Source: G965216905 sp965216905
GTDB taxonomy: Bacteria; Actinomycetota; Acidimicrobiia; Spongiisociales; ZC4RG35
NCBI GenBank assembly: GCA_965216905.1
Contig: OZ244213.1
Location: 1,984,001-2,048,000, forward strand
Length of the DNA: 64,000 nucleotides
Direction: 5' to 3'
Each line of letters opens with the position of its first letter. Position 1 is the stretch's first letter. Below are positions 49,784 to 58,934 of the stretch, one piece after another. The position numbers were made by a program, and so were the translations under genes. The notes beneath the pieces were generated by a model that worked only from the letters and a program-made list of their open reading frames with translations, was not told the DNA's origin and did no database searches.

Positions 49784-50344
49784 ATGAGCTTGGAGCTGCC
49801 GGCCGAGGTTCGGGTGGCGATGGTCACCCATGCGCTGGCGTGCCATCCCGAGGAAGCCTGTGGGCTGCTGCTCTCAGATCCGGAGGGTCGGTTTCAGATG
49901 GCGATTCCACTGACCAACTCGTCGCGCTCTCGAACCAGGTACACGATCGAGCCGACCGAGCACTTTCGGGTGATCCAGCTCGCCGATCGCCGGGGCTGGG
50001 ATGTCTCGGGTGTATTCCACTCCCATCCGCGCGGCGAGGCGTACCCCTCGGCGACCGACGTCGAGCTCGCCCCCGATCCGACCTGGGTCTACATCGTGAT
50101 CGGCCTCGCCGATCCGGTCCGACCCGGGGTGCGGGCCTTCGACATCCGCAACCGCGGGATCACCGAACGACTCATCGACCATCTTCCGGGGCCCCCAACG
50201 CTGGTGCCGGCGCCGCATCGAGCGACGGGGTTGCTGCGGAGACCACCATCGCCGATCTGGCTGCCGGCGTCCGCGCCCCTGCCCGCGGCGTCCCCGAGCG
50301 ATAGAGTCGTCGGCGATGCCAGCGGAGCTGCTCGGAGCGATTGA
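49784..50344 (+). CDS. JAMM/MPN+ metallopeptidase (Mec-like)
   Basis: The 186-aa protein has the JAMM zinc motif: an upstream Glu (HPEEACGLLL), HSHP in GVFHSHPRGEAYPSATD, and the distal Asp. Mec-type JAMM proteins remove an amino acid, such as newly made cysteine, from a ubiquitin-like sulfur carrier. Neighbouring MoeB supports such a role, but no CysO-like carrier is found here. GGGAGGA precedes ATG 49784. The last 45 residues, Pro/Ala-rich, overlap the next start and are not conserved in character. Confidence 0.88.
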   Translation: MSLELPAEVRVAMVTHALACHPEEACGLLLSDPEGRFQMAIPLTNSSRSRTRYTIEPTEHFRVIQLADRRGWDVSGVFHSHPRGEAYPSATDVELAPDPTWVYIVIGLADPVRPGVRAFDIRNRGITERLIDHLPGPPTLVPAPHRATGLLRRPPSPIWLPASAPLPAASPSDRVVGDASGAARSD

Positions 50345-51236
50345 AGCCGGCGGGACCAAGTTCGTCTGCGCGGTGGGAACGGGCCGGACCGACATCTGGC
50401 GCCGCATCCGCGTACCGACCACCACGCCGAAGGAGACGATGGCGGCCTTGGTCGACTTCTTCGGTGATGGTCCTTCGTCGGAGTCGATCGCCGGCATCGG
50501 CATCGCCTCGTTCGGTCCGCTCGAGCTTCGTCCCGAGCATCCCGAGTACGGGAGGGTCGTGGCCACCCCGAAGCCGGGTTGGGAGGGGGCGGACCTGGTG
50601 GGTCCGCTCGTCGGTGCTCTCGGGGCACCGGTCGAGGTCCAGACCGACGTGATCGGTGCGGCACTGGCCGAGTGGCGCTGGGGAGCCGGTCGAGGTCTTC
50701 GCAACATCGTCTACATGACGGTCGGAACCGGAATCGGGGCGGGGTGTCTGCTCGATGGTGTCCCGGTGGAGGGGCTCGTGCATGCCGAGATGGGGCACGT
50801 GACGGTCCGTCGCCACCCCGATGACCGATTCGACGGTCGATGTCCTTTCCACGGGGATTGTCTCGAGGGCATGGCGTCCGGACCGGCGTTGGAGGATCGG
50901 TGGGGGAAGCCGGCGGAAGAACTGGTCGCAGCCTCGTCCGAGTTGCTGGATCGGGTCGTCGACTTCGAGGCGCATTACCTCGCCTCGGGGCTCCGCAACG
51001 TTCTGTACACGGTCGCTCCCCAACGAATCGTGATCGGCGGAGGCGTGTCCGGCCTGCCGGGACTGGTCGATCTCGTCGGGGATCGCCTGGTCGAGGAGAT
51101 GGCGGGTTACGGCGTCCAGCCCGAGCACCGGGAGGGTTTCGTCGTTCCGCCCGGGCTCGGCGCCGACGCCGGCCTCGCCGGAGGTTTCGCCTTGGCCGAG
51201 CAGGCAGCTACGAGGCCCACTCCGACGTTGATGTGA
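50316..51236 (+). CDS. ROK family sugar kinase (fructokinase-like)
   Basis: The 306-aa ROK kinase has LGAIEAGGTKFVCAVG (phosphate 1), GIGIASFGPLEL, TVGTGIGAGCLLDG, EMGHVTVRR (ROK His) and the zinc-finger-like CPFHGDCLEGMASGPA. This set is typical of ROK fructokinases (ScrK/GmuE type) rather than glucokinases. ATG 50316 overlaps the JAMM gene by 29 bp. The 3' end overlaps the convergent DUF255 gene by 29 bp. Confidence 0.9.
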   Translation: MPAELLGAIEAGGTKFVCAVGTGRTDIWRRIRVPTTTPKETMAALVDFFGDGPSSESIAGIGIASFGPLELRPEHPEYGRVVATPKPGWEGADLVGPLVGALGAPVEVQTDVIGAALAEWRWGAGRGLRNIVYMTVGTGIGAGCLLDGVPVEGLVHAEMGHVTVRRHPDDRFDGRCPFHGDCLEGMASGPALEDRWGKPAEELVAASSELLDRVVDFEAHYLASGLRNVLYTVAPQRIVIGGGVSGLPGLVDLVGDRLVEEMAGYGVQPEHREGFVVPPGLGADAGLAGGFALAEQAATRPTPTLM

Positions 51237-53232
51237 GGGCGTCGCGGAGCTCGTCGGGTGTCGTCACCGGTGCGTCGCAGACAAAACCGCGGCATACGAA
51301 GGCCCGGGTGATCGAGGGCGAGAAGCGACCTTCGAGCAAGGGGACGGCGTCGGCCCCGCGTCCGTCCGCGTCGACGGCCAACACCACGTGCGGCCGATAG
51401 TCATCCCAGTAGACGTCCAGCAGTGGTTGGGGGTCGGGGCCGGAGATGGCCAATTCCGCCATACCCCGAGCCATGGTGTCGACCGTTCCGAGCAGTCCAC
51501 CCACCGCCGACGGATACCGCTCGATCAGCATGCCGCCCGCATCCACGGTGCGCGTCGCGAGTTCGGCCAGGTGGGCGTCTCCGGTGTACGCAGAACCCAC
51601 CAGCAGCGCCTCGGCGGCCATGGTGTTCCCCGAGGGAAGGGGGTTGTCCATCTGATCCTTGGGACGTTTGATCAGATCCTCCGCACCGTCCGCGGTGCTG
51701 AAGAAGCCGCCCGCAGGGTCGGTGAAGTGCTCGGGGATCGCCAGCACCGCATCGAGGGCGTGGCGGTACCACGCCGGATCGCCCGTGACCGCGTACAGGC
51801 TCCACAGTCCGAGCGAGATCGCCGCCTGATCTTCGAGGAACCCGTCGACGCCTCTTCGCCCACCGGTCCATGTGCGCGAGTACCGACCATCCGGCAGCCG
51901 CATCTCCTCGATGAGGAACCGGCCACATGACGCGGCGACGTCGCGGTACTCGTCGTCGTCCAACACCACGGATGCCTCGGCGAACGCCCGGAGCGCCAGT
52001 CCATTCCACGATGCCACGACCTTGTCGTCCAGTCCCGGTCGAATCCGCTGGCCCCTCGCCGCCGCCAGGGCGGCCCTGGCCCGATCCATCGACGCCAGCA
52101 CCTCGTCGTGGGAGAGGTCGAGGCGTGCCGCCACCGAGGCCGTGGTGTGTTCCACGTGGAGGATGTTCGAGCCCTCGAAGTTGCCGGACGCCGTGATTCC
52201 CCAGACCATTGCCGCGACGTCTCGGTCGGGAGGAGGCACGGTCGCTTCGAAATCGTCCAGGCTCCAGATGTAGAACTTGCCTTCCTCTCCTTCGGAGTCC
52301 GCATCCTCGGCGGAGAAGAAGCCTCCACCTCGATCACTCAGGTCTCGGACCAGGTAGTCGAGGGTTTCTCGTGCGATCGTCCGGAAGTTGTCGTTGCCGG
52401 TCGCCCGCCACGCCCACAGGTACACACGGGCCAGTTGAGCGTTGTCGTACAGCATCTTCTCGAAGTGGGGGACCTGCCACGCCTCGTCGACTGTGTAGCG
52501 CGAGAACCCTCCGCCGACCTGGTCGTAGATGCCGCCGCGCGCCATGGCGACCAGCGTCGACTCCAGCACGGACCGGGCGTCCTCTCGCCCACTCCGAACG
52601 AGGAGGTCCAGCACGGGTGCCTGCGGGAACTTGGGAGCGCCTCCGAACCCGCCGTGGTGATGGTCGGCTCCGGCGAGAATCTGGTCGATCGCCCGGTCGA
52701 CGGTCTGCCGGGTCGGGCGCACGGGGGACGCCGGGAGGGTCCGGGAGATGGCGGCGACCAGATTGCTGGCCTGGGCGGCGACGTCGGAGCGGCGACCATG
52801 CCACGCCTCAGAGACGGCCTGCATGACCGAGACGAACGACGGCATCCCGTGTCGGGCGGACTTGGGAAAGTAGGTCCCCGCATAGAAAGGCGCCCCGTCG
52901 TGGTCGAGCCACACCGTCATCGGCCAACCGCCGTGGCCGGTCATCGCCTGGGTCGCCTCCATGTACACGGCATCGACGTCCGGTCGTTCCTCCCGGTCGA
53001 CCTTGATGTTCACGAACAGCTCGTTCATGATCTCGGCCGTCTCCGGATCCTCGAAGGACTCGTGGGCCATGACGTGGCACCAGTGACACGCCGAGTACCC
53101 CACCGACAGCAGGACCGGCACGTTCCGGCCCGCAGCCGCGCCGAACGCCTCGGCGCCCCACTCGTACCAGTGGACAGGGTTGTCGGCGTGTTGGAGCAGA
53201 TACGGGCTGGTGGAGGCACCCAGTCGGTTCAT
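51208..53232 (-). CDS. DUF255 thioredoxin-domain protein (YyaL/SPATA20-like)
   Basis: The 674-aa protein starts MNRLGASTSPYLLQHADNPVHW and has the thioredoxin-like site SACHWCHVMAHESFED with a CxxC, then IKVDREERPDVDAVYM. A long alpha/alpha toroid of the glycosidase type makes up the rest. Such proteins are widespread; their biochemical role is not settled. ATG 53232 is the family start. Confidence 0.92.
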   Translation of the reverse strand: MNRLGASTSPYLLQHADNPVHWYEWGAEAFGAAAGRNVPVLLSVGYSACHWCHVMAHESFEDPETAEIMNELFVNIKVDREERPDVDAVYMEATQAMTGHGGWPMTVWLDHDGAPFYAGTYFPKSARHGMPSFVSVMQAVSEAWHGRRSDVAAQASNLVAAISRTLPASPVRPTRQTVDRAIDQILAGADHHHGGFGGAPKFPQAPVLDLLVRSGREDARSVLESTLVAMARGGIYDQVGGGFSRYTVDEAWQVPHFEKMLYDNAQLARVYLWAWRATGNDNFRTIARETLDYLVRDLSDRGGGFFSAEDADSEGEEGKFYIWSLDDFEATVPPPDRDVAAMVWGITASGNFEGSNILHVEHTTASVAARLDLSHDEVLASMDRARAALAAARGQRIRPGLDDKVVASWNGLALRAFAEASVVLDDDEYRDVAASCGRFLIEEMRLPDGRYSRTWTGGRRGVDGFLEDQAAISLGLWSLYAVTGDPAWYRHALDAVLAIPEHFTDPAGGFFSTADGAEDLIKRPKDQMDNPLPSGNTMAAEALLVGSAYTGDAHLAELATRTVDAGGMLIERYPSAVGGLLGTVDTMARGMAELAISGPDPQPLLDVYWDDYRPHVVLAVDADGRGADAVPLLEGRFSPSITRAFVCRGFVCDAPVTTPDELRDALTSTSEWAS

Positions 53233-53566
53233 GCCCTGCGACCGTACTCCGTTGCGGCGGTTGCCGGCCGTCTCGCTCCGTCGACCGGGCCACCGGATCG
53301 CACCTTCGGGGATACCCAGATCCGTGGTCACAACCGATGTCGGGAATCTCGGTCGAGGCTCGGAGGTTTCCCAAAGGTGAACGGTGGGTAGGTGCCCGGC
53401 ATCGAGGGGGTTCACAAACACCCGAGGTTCTGGCATAGTGAGCGCCAGTCCCCGTGCAGCCCTTTCCCGACGAGTTGAACCGTGCCCATGATGTGACGGC
53501 GGGTTCCTCGGGGCGGGTCGACGAGGCTGGAGCGCCCCCCGCCAGCGACGATGGAGGATTTCGAGA
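53233..53566 (+). other. Region upstream of the sigma factor gene
   Basis: This 334-bp gap holds the sigma-factor promoter (53411–53439) and about 120 nt of 5' UTR ending in TGGAGGATTTCGAGA. No other gene is supported. Confidence 0.7.
53411..53439 (+). promoter_or_regulatory. Promoter of the sigma factor gene
   Basis: TTCACA, 17 bases, then CATAGT, a good primary-sigma promoter, 128 bp before the GTG start. Confidence 0.6.
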
Positions 53567-54553
53567 GTGACGTCCGCTGATACGCGCCGTGAGAGAGAGA
53601 AGACGGCTCGCAAGTCGGTGGTGAGCAAGCTCACCGACGAGCGTGGCCGGCTGACCACTGACCTGGTATCCCAGTACTTGACCGCAATCGGTGAGTACGA
53701 CCTGCTGACGGCCGAGCAGGAGGTTGAACTCGCCCAGATGATCGAGTCGGGTGAAGAGGCCGGGGAGAAGCTGGAAGCCGGGGATTTCTCCGGGAAGAAG
53801 CAAGAGATCGAGCTGCGCCGTCAGGAGCGCAAGGGCCGTGAGGCCAAGGATGCCTTCCTCACCGCCAATCTTCGTCTCGTCGTCGCCAATGCGCGCCGCT
53901 ACGCCAACACGTCGGGAATCGACTTCCTCGACCTGATCCAGGAAGGCAACCTCGGCCTCATCCGAGCGGTCGAGAAGTTCGACTGGCGGAAGGGGTTCAA
54001 GTTCTCGACGTACGCCACGTGGTGGATCCGACAGGCGATCACCCGCGCCATCGCCGACAAGTCGAGGACCGTGCGGATTCCTGTCCACCTCCACGACACG
54101 CTGGCGGCCGTGCGAGCGGCGCAGGCCAGTCTGAAGGCAGAGTTGGGCCGCGACCCGCGCCCCGAAGAGATCGCCGAGGAGGCCGGAGTCACCGTCGACA
54201 AGGTCGAACTGGCGCTCGGTGTCGCCGACACGGTTTCGCTCGAGCAACCGGTGGGCGAGGACGGTGCCCAGCTCGGAGACTTCATCGAGGACGAGGACGC
54301 CGCCGATCCTGTGCAGATCACCGAGGAGATGGATGTTGCCAACTCCCTCCGGAAGTCGATCGATCGGCTTCCGCAACGGGAAGGCCGGATCCTGGCACTC
54401 CGTTACGGGTTCTACGACGGGGTGCCCCGGACGCTCGAGGAGATCGGTGAAGAGTTCAACCTGACTCGCGAGCGCATCCGCCAGCTCGAGAAACTGGCGT
54501 TGTGCCGGCTTCGGCATCCCTCCTTCGGAATCCGTGAACAAGACCTGATCTGA
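53567..54553 (+). CDS. Sigma-70 factor, primary type (SigA/SigB-like)
   Basis: The 328-aa protein has region 1.2 (DLVSQYLTAIGEYDLLTAEQE), 2.1–2.4 (ANLRLVVANARRYANTSGI, FLDLIQEGNLGLIRAVEKFD, FSTYATWWIRQAI), region 3 (LGRDPRPEEIAEEAGVTVDK) and 4.2 (TLEEIGEEFNLTRERIRQLE). It lacks a long region 1.1, so it resembles SigB of mycobacteria in size; whether it is the sole housekeeping factor cannot be decided here. GTG 53567 follows TGGAGG at good spacing. Confidence 0.93.
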   Translation: MTSADTRREREKTARKSVVSKLTDERGRLTTDLVSQYLTAIGEYDLLTAEQEVELAQMIESGEEAGEKLEAGDFSGKKQEIELRRQERKGREAKDAFLTANLRLVVANARRYANTSGIDFLDLIQEGNLGLIRAVEKFDWRKGFKFSTYATWWIRQAITRAIADKSRTVRIPVHLHDTLAAVRAAQASLKAELGRDPRPEEIAEEAGVTVDKVELALGVADTVSLEQPVGEDGAQLGDFIEDEDAADPVQITEEMDVANSLRKSIDRLPQREGRILALRYGFYDGVPRTLEEIGEEFNLTRERIRQLEKLALCRLRHPSFGIREQDLI

Positions 54554-54575
54554 CCTGACCGGGTCTCCGTGACAG

Positions 54576-54614
54576 AAGGGCCGGCCCCATTTGGTGGGGT
54601 CGGCCCTTCTTCCG
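54576..54614 (+). terminator. Terminator after the sigma factor gene
   Basis: AAGGGCCGGCCCCA pairs with TGGGGTCGGCCCTT around TTTGG (one G–T), followed by CTTCTTCC. Confidence 0.88.
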
Positions 54615-54731
54615 TCCTGCGATCGAAACACCAAGAAGCATGCGCTTCACCGGCCTCGCCGGGTTCGAGTCGCTAAGGTCGCAGCCGGACCGCCGGGAGG
54701 AAACAAGATCAAGACCGCTGACGCAATTCCC

Positions 54732-56081
54732 ATGCGACGGATCGTCGGGCTCATCCTGACGCTCCTCGCAATGGCCGGCATGTTCGTTCCGCTCCCTGCG
54801 TTCGGCCAGGAGTCGACGAGCGTCGCCACCCGGCTTCGCTACGAAGAGGGCGGCGAGCGGATTCCCGTCGAAGGAGTGACCATCGTCGTCACCGATGCCG
54901 ACGGCGCCGAGGTCGGCGCCGCCCCCACCGACGCCGAAGGCAGCTTCCAGCTGGAGGTTCCTGGTGGCGGCGACTACACGCTCACCATCGACACGGCGAC
55001 GCTCCCCGAGGGGGTCAGCCTCCGAGACGAGGAGCGGACATCGATCACCGTCTCGGTCCAGGAGGGTCAGGTCGGTCGGGGTCTGTTCGCGCTCATCAGC
55101 GGCGAAGGTGGCGCCGACGTCGGCTCGGCCCGCTTCCTGGGGACCTCGGTGCGCCAGCTGTCACAGCTCACCGTCGAGGGTTTGAAGCTGGGCCTGTTCC
55201 TGGCGATCGCCGCCATCGGGTTGTCACTCATCTTCGGAACCACCGGGCTCGTGAACTTCGCCCACGGGGAGATGATCGGTTTCGGGCTGCTGATGGCCTA
55301 CTTCTTCAACTTCTACGGTTTGGCGGGGGCGTTCGGATTCCTGAGCGGCCTTCCGGCTCCGTTCGGCGATGGGATGAACCTGATCTTTGCCGCGGTCGTT
55401 GCCATCGCCCTGGGGGGAGTGCTCGGCTACTTGCTCGATCGCTTCGTGTTCGGTCCATTGCGGCGCCGTGGGGTGTCGCTGATCTCGGCGATGGTCGTGT
55501 CGATCGGCCTGTCGATCTTCATCCGCTACGTCTTCCTCTTCGCATTCGGCGGGAATCCGCGGTTCTACCGCGACTACACGGCTCAGGCCGGGATCCGCCT
55601 GTTCGACCTCGTGAGCATCACACCCAAGGATCTGGTGGCGGCCGGTATCTCGCTGGCGGTGTTGATCGGCGTTGGCGTGTTCTTGAGCACCACCAAGATG
55701 GGGAAGGCGATGCGGGCTGTCGCGGACAACCGTGACCTGGCCGAGTCCTCCGGTATCGACGTACAGAAGGTGATCAACCGGGTGTGGGTCGCCGCCGGTT
55801 CGCTCGCCGCCCTCGGAGGGGTGTTCATGGGGCTCAGTGAGCAGGTTTCGTGGAACATCGGTTTCCGGAATCTCCTGTTGATCTTCGCCGGGGTCACCCT
55901 GGGAGGCTTGGGCACCGCCTACGGTGCTCTCGTCGGTTGTTTGATCGTCGGCATCGGGATCCAGGTCTCGACCATCTGGATCCCGACCGAGCTGAAGAAC
56001 GTCGGTGCGCTTCTCGTCCTCATCGTGGTGCTGGTGTTCAGGCCGCAGGGTGTACTTGGACAGAAAGAGAGGATCGGCTGA
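54732..56081 (+). CDS. livH: Branched-chain amino-acid ABC permease LivH with N-terminal secreted domain
   Basis: The C-terminal 305 residues are a LivH permease: TVEGLKLGLFLAIAAIGLSL, FGTTGLVNFAHGEMIGFG, then MRAVADNRDLAESSGIDVQK (coupling loop) and about eight membrane helices. Unusually, residues 1–25 form a signal peptide (ending PAFGQES) and about 32–120 form an Ig-like, carboxypeptidase-regulatory/CnaB-type beta domain (VEGVTIVVTDADG, TDAEGSFQLEVPGGGDYTL). ATG 54732 is the first usual start; the only good Shine–Dalgarno (GGGAGG, 54695–54700) is 31 nt upstream, 7 nt before an in-frame ATC. It overlaps livM by 1 bp. Confidence 0.9.
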   Translation: MRRIVGLILTLLAMAGMFVPLPAFGQESTSVATRLRYEEGGERIPVEGVTIVVTDADGAEVGAAPTDAEGSFQLEVPGGGDYTLTIDTATLPEGVSLRDEERTSITVSVQEGQVGRGLFALISGEGGADVGSARFLGTSVRQLSQLTVEGLKLGLFLAIAAIGLSLIFGTTGLVNFAHGEMIGFGLLMAYFFNFYGLAGAFGFLSGLPAPFGDGMNLIFAAVVAIALGGVLGYLLDRFVFGPLRRRGVSLISAMVVSIGLSIFIRYVFLFAFGGNPRFYRDYTAQAGIRLFDLVSITPKDLVAAGISLAVLIGVGVFLSTTKMGKAMRAVADNRDLAESSGIDVQKVINRVWVAAGSLAALGGVFMGLSEQVSWNIGFRNLLLIFAGVTLGGLGTAYGALVGCLIVGIGIQVSTIWIPTELKNVGALLVLIVVLVFRPQGVLGQKERIG

Positions 56082-57079
56082 TGGATTGGGGCTTCATCTT
56101 CGAACAGGCCCTCAACGAGGCCTTCGACATCAATGCCATTCTCTACGCCCTGGCCGCGATCGGGCTCAACGTTCACTTCGGCTACGCCGGCTTGTTGAAC
56201 TTCGGCCAGGTGGGATTCGTGGCCATGGGTGCCTACGGAATGGGTCTCACCATCACCTACTGGAACTCGGACAACCCGTTCCTGGCGGTGCTGGTCGGCA
56301 TCATCTTCGCGGCCGTGTTCGCCCTGATACTCGGTTTGCCGACGCTGCGGCTTCGGGCCGACTATCTGGCGATCGTCACCATCGCCGCCGCCGAGATCGT
56401 GCGACTGGTCGCTCGCTCGACGGCGATGAGGAACATCACCCGCGGCGCCGAGGGTCTGAACGAGTTCATCGGGCCGTTTCGGGCGCTCTCCCCATTCGAG
56501 CCGAGCGCCGTCTATGGGTTTGGACCCTGGACGTGGCGGGGGAACCGGATCTTCTTCATCATCATCGGCTGGCTCCTCGTGGTGTTCTGTGTCCTGTTGG
56601 TCTGGCAGCTCATGCGCAGCCCCTGGGGTCGGGTCGTCAAGGCGATCCGGGAGGATGAGGACGCGGCTCGGGCACTCGGCAAGAACGCCTTCTGGTATAA
56701 GCTCCAGGCGCTGATGCTCGGTGGTGTCATCGCCGGGATCGGCGGCATGGTGTGGGGCTGGGGGAACGCCACCGTCCAGCCCGACTTCCTCGTCGCACCC
56801 CTCACGTTCTTCTTCTGGCTGGTTCTGATTCTGGGTGGCGTCGGCAAGACGTGGTCTCCAGTGGTCGGTTCCATCATCTTCTGGTTCCTCATCACCTTCA
56901 TCCAGAACACCGGACGACAGCTGGTCGACTCGGGAACCCTTTCGAGTTCGATCATGGACCCCAACCAGATCGATCAGGTGCGATTCTGGATCGTGGGTCT
57001 GAGCCTGGCGCTCTTGATGATCTACCGACCGCAAGGGATCTTTGGCAATCGCGAGGAGATGGCGCTCGATGCCCGCTGA
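56081..57079 (+). CDS. livM: Branched-chain amino-acid ABC permease LivM
   Basis: The 332-aa second permease has LAAIGLNVHFGYAGLLNFGQ, the coupling loop SPWGRVVKAIREDEDAARALG and about eight to nine membrane helices, ending MIYRPQGIFG. ATG 56081 overlaps the livH stop, and livG starts inside its last codons. Confidence 0.94.
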   Translation: MDWGFIFEQALNEAFDINAILYALAAIGLNVHFGYAGLLNFGQVGFVAMGAYGMGLTITYWNSDNPFLAVLVGIIFAAVFALILGLPTLRLRADYLAIVTIAAAEIVRLVARSTAMRNITRGAEGLNEFIGPFRALSPFEPSAVYGFGPWTWRGNRIFFIIIGWLLVVFCVLLVWQLMRSPWGRVVKAIREDEDAARALGKNAFWYKLQALMLGGVIAGIGGMVWGWGNATVQPDFLVAPLTFFFWLVLILGGVGKTWSPVVGSIIFWFLITFIQNTGRQLVDSGTLSSSIMDPNQIDQVRFWIVGLSLALLMIYRPQGIFGNREEMALDAR

Positions 57080-58007
57080 GACGATCGACTACGAGACCCA
57101 GCGTCAGGCCCTCGATGGGGTGGCACCCGAGCCGGGTGTCGGCAAGCCCGATGCCATCCTCACCGTGAGCGATATGAAGCGTGCCTTCGGTGGTCTGGTG
57201 GCGGTGGATGTCGACCACCTCGAAGTCCAGCGAGGTGTGATCACCGCGTTGATCGGCCCGAACGGCGCCGGCAAGACCACCTTCTTCAACCTGCTCACCG
57301 GATTCGACGCACCCGACACCGGTTCGGCGAGCTTCGAAGGTCAGTCGGTGACCGGCAAGGCCTCCCATGACCTGGCACGGAAAGGGATGGTGCGGACCTT
57401 CCAGCTGACCAAGGCGCTGACGAAGCTGTCCGTCATGGAGAACATGAAGCTGGGAGCGACCCACCAGACCGGTGAGCACTTCTGGCAGGCACTGCTCTCG
57501 CCGCTGTGGCGTGACCAGGAGCGAGAGATCGAGAAGCGCGCCGCCGAGCTCCTGGAGCGGTTCAAACTCGATCACATGCGCGACCAGTACGCCGGAACGC
57601 TCTCGGGCGGCCAGCGAAAGCTGCTCGAGATGGCTCGATCCCTGATGGCCGATCCGACCCTGATCATGCTCGACGAGCCGATGGCCGGCGTGAACCCGGC
57701 GCTGACCCAGTCGTTGTTGGAGCACGTCAAGAGCCTGCGCGACGAGGGGATCACGGTGATGTTCGTCGAGCACGACATGGACGTCGTTCGAGACATCTCC
57801 GACTGGGTGGTGGTGATGGCCGAGGGTCAGATCATCGCCGAGGGCCCGCACGAGTCGATCGGGCAGAACCAGGCGGTGGTCGACGCCTACCTGGGCCGTC
57901 ACCACGATGCCCCACTCGACTACGAGGAGGAGCAGCGCCAGCTGCAGGAGGTCGAGGAGGAGGTCGAGCAGGAGCTGGAGGAGATCGACCAGGGAGAGAA
58001 GCAATGA
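57069..58007 (+). CDS. livG: Branched-chain amino-acid ABC ATPase LivG
   Basis: The 312-aa ATPase has Walker A GPNGAGKTT, the LivG loop GMVRTFQLTKALTKLSVMEN, signature LSGGQRKLLEMARSL, Walker B LIMLDEPMAGVNP and the switch His in VEHDMD. A 30-residue Glu-rich tail (EEEQRQLQEVEEEVEQELEE) is an acidic coiled-coil extension beyond the family core. It overlaps livM and livF. Confidence 0.95.
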   Translation: MPAETIDYETQRQALDGVAPEPGVGKPDAILTVSDMKRAFGGLVAVDVDHLEVQRGVITALIGPNGAGKTTFFNLLTGFDAPDTGSASFEGQSVTGKASHDLARKGMVRTFQLTKALTKLSVMENMKLGATHQTGEHFWQALLSPLWRDQEREIEKRAAELLERFKLDHMRDQYAGTLSGGQRKLLEMARSLMADPTLIMLDEPMAGVNPALTQSLLEHVKSLRDEGITVMFVEHDMDVVRDISDWVVVMAEGQIIAEGPHESIGQNQAVVDAYLGRHHDAPLDYEEEQRQLQEVEEEVEQELEEIDQGEKQ

Positions 58008-58768
58008 GCGACGAAGTGGGCGCCACCGGCGACGGGCCCGACAACGAGGAGCCGCTGGTCGTCATCGACAACGTCGTCGCCGGGTACGTGCCCGGTGTGA
58101 ACATCCTCAACGGAGTCGATCTGACCCTGGCTCCCGGAGAGCTGGTCGGCATCATCGGACCGAACGGCGCCGGCAAGTCCACCATGCTCAAGGCTCTGTT
58201 CGGGCTCATCACCATCACCGAAGGTCACGTGACCTACAAGGGCGATGACATCTCCCAGCTGTCCGCTCACGAATTGGTGGAACGGGGGATCGGCTACGTC
58301 CCGCAGACCAACAACGTCTTCCCCAGTCTCACCGTCGAAGAGAACCTCGAGATGGGGATGTTCCTCCAGCCGAAGCGCGCCAAACAACGGATCGAGGCCG
58401 TGGTCGACATGTTCCCGCGGCTTGGAGAGCGAATCAACCAGCGGGCCGGATCTCTGTCGGGTGGTGAACGGCAGATGCTGGCGATGGGACGGGCGCTGAT
58501 GATGGAGCCCGAGGTGCTGCTGCTGGACGAGCCGTCGGCCGGCCTCTCTCCCGCCCTCCAGGATCAGGCCTTCATTCGGACCAAGCAGATCAACCGTTCG
58601 GGGGTCGGCGTGATCATGGTGGAGCAGAACGCTCGCCGCTGTCTTCAGATCTGTGACCGCGGCTACGTGCTCGACTCGGGCACCAACGCCTACACCGATA
58701 CCGGGGAGGCCTTGCTGGCCGATCCCAAGGTCATCGAGCTGTATCTCGGGACCCTGGCCAAGGCCTGA
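58004..58768 (+). CDS. livF: Branched-chain amino-acid ABC ATPase LivF
   Basis: The 254-aa ATPase has GPNGAGKSTMLKALFG, the Q loop GIGYVPQTNNVFPSLTVEEN, signature LSGGERQMLAMGRAL, Walker B VLLLDEPSAGLSP and VEQNARRCL. It closes livHMGF; the binding protein gene is 1.9 kb away on the other strand, separated by an IS element and a duplication. Confidence 0.95.
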   Translation: MSDEVGATGDGPDNEEPLVVIDNVVAGYVPGVNILNGVDLTLAPGELVGIIGPNGAGKSTMLKALFGLITITEGHVTYKGDDISQLSAHELVERGIGYVPQTNNVFPSLTVEENLEMGMFLQPKRAKQRIEAVVDMFPRLGERINQRAGSLSGGERQMLAMGRALMMEPEVLLLDEPSAGLSPALQDQAFIRTKQINRSGVGVIMVEQNARRCLQICDRGYVLDSGTNAYTDTGEALLADPKVIELYLGTLAKA

Positions 58769-58874
58769 GCCCGGAGCCCGGAGCCCGGAAGCTCGGAGTC
58801 CGGAGGTCGAGCAGGCGGGTCTAGTGGACCACTACCGGGGGACCCTGTCATGGTTGCACCGGTCATCGTGACTC
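58769..58874 (+). repeat. CCCGGAG repeats between livF and the IS element
   Basis: Starting at the livF stop, the motif GCCCGGA occurs three times in a row, then degenerate forms (AGCTCGGA, GTCCGGA). No gene is supported in the 106-bp gap. Confidence 0.6.
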
Positions 58875-58934
58875 TGACGTGAGCCCCTGATTTCGGTCCA
58901 CCTGTTGTGGGTGTCCGTCCCTGAGAATGGGAGG

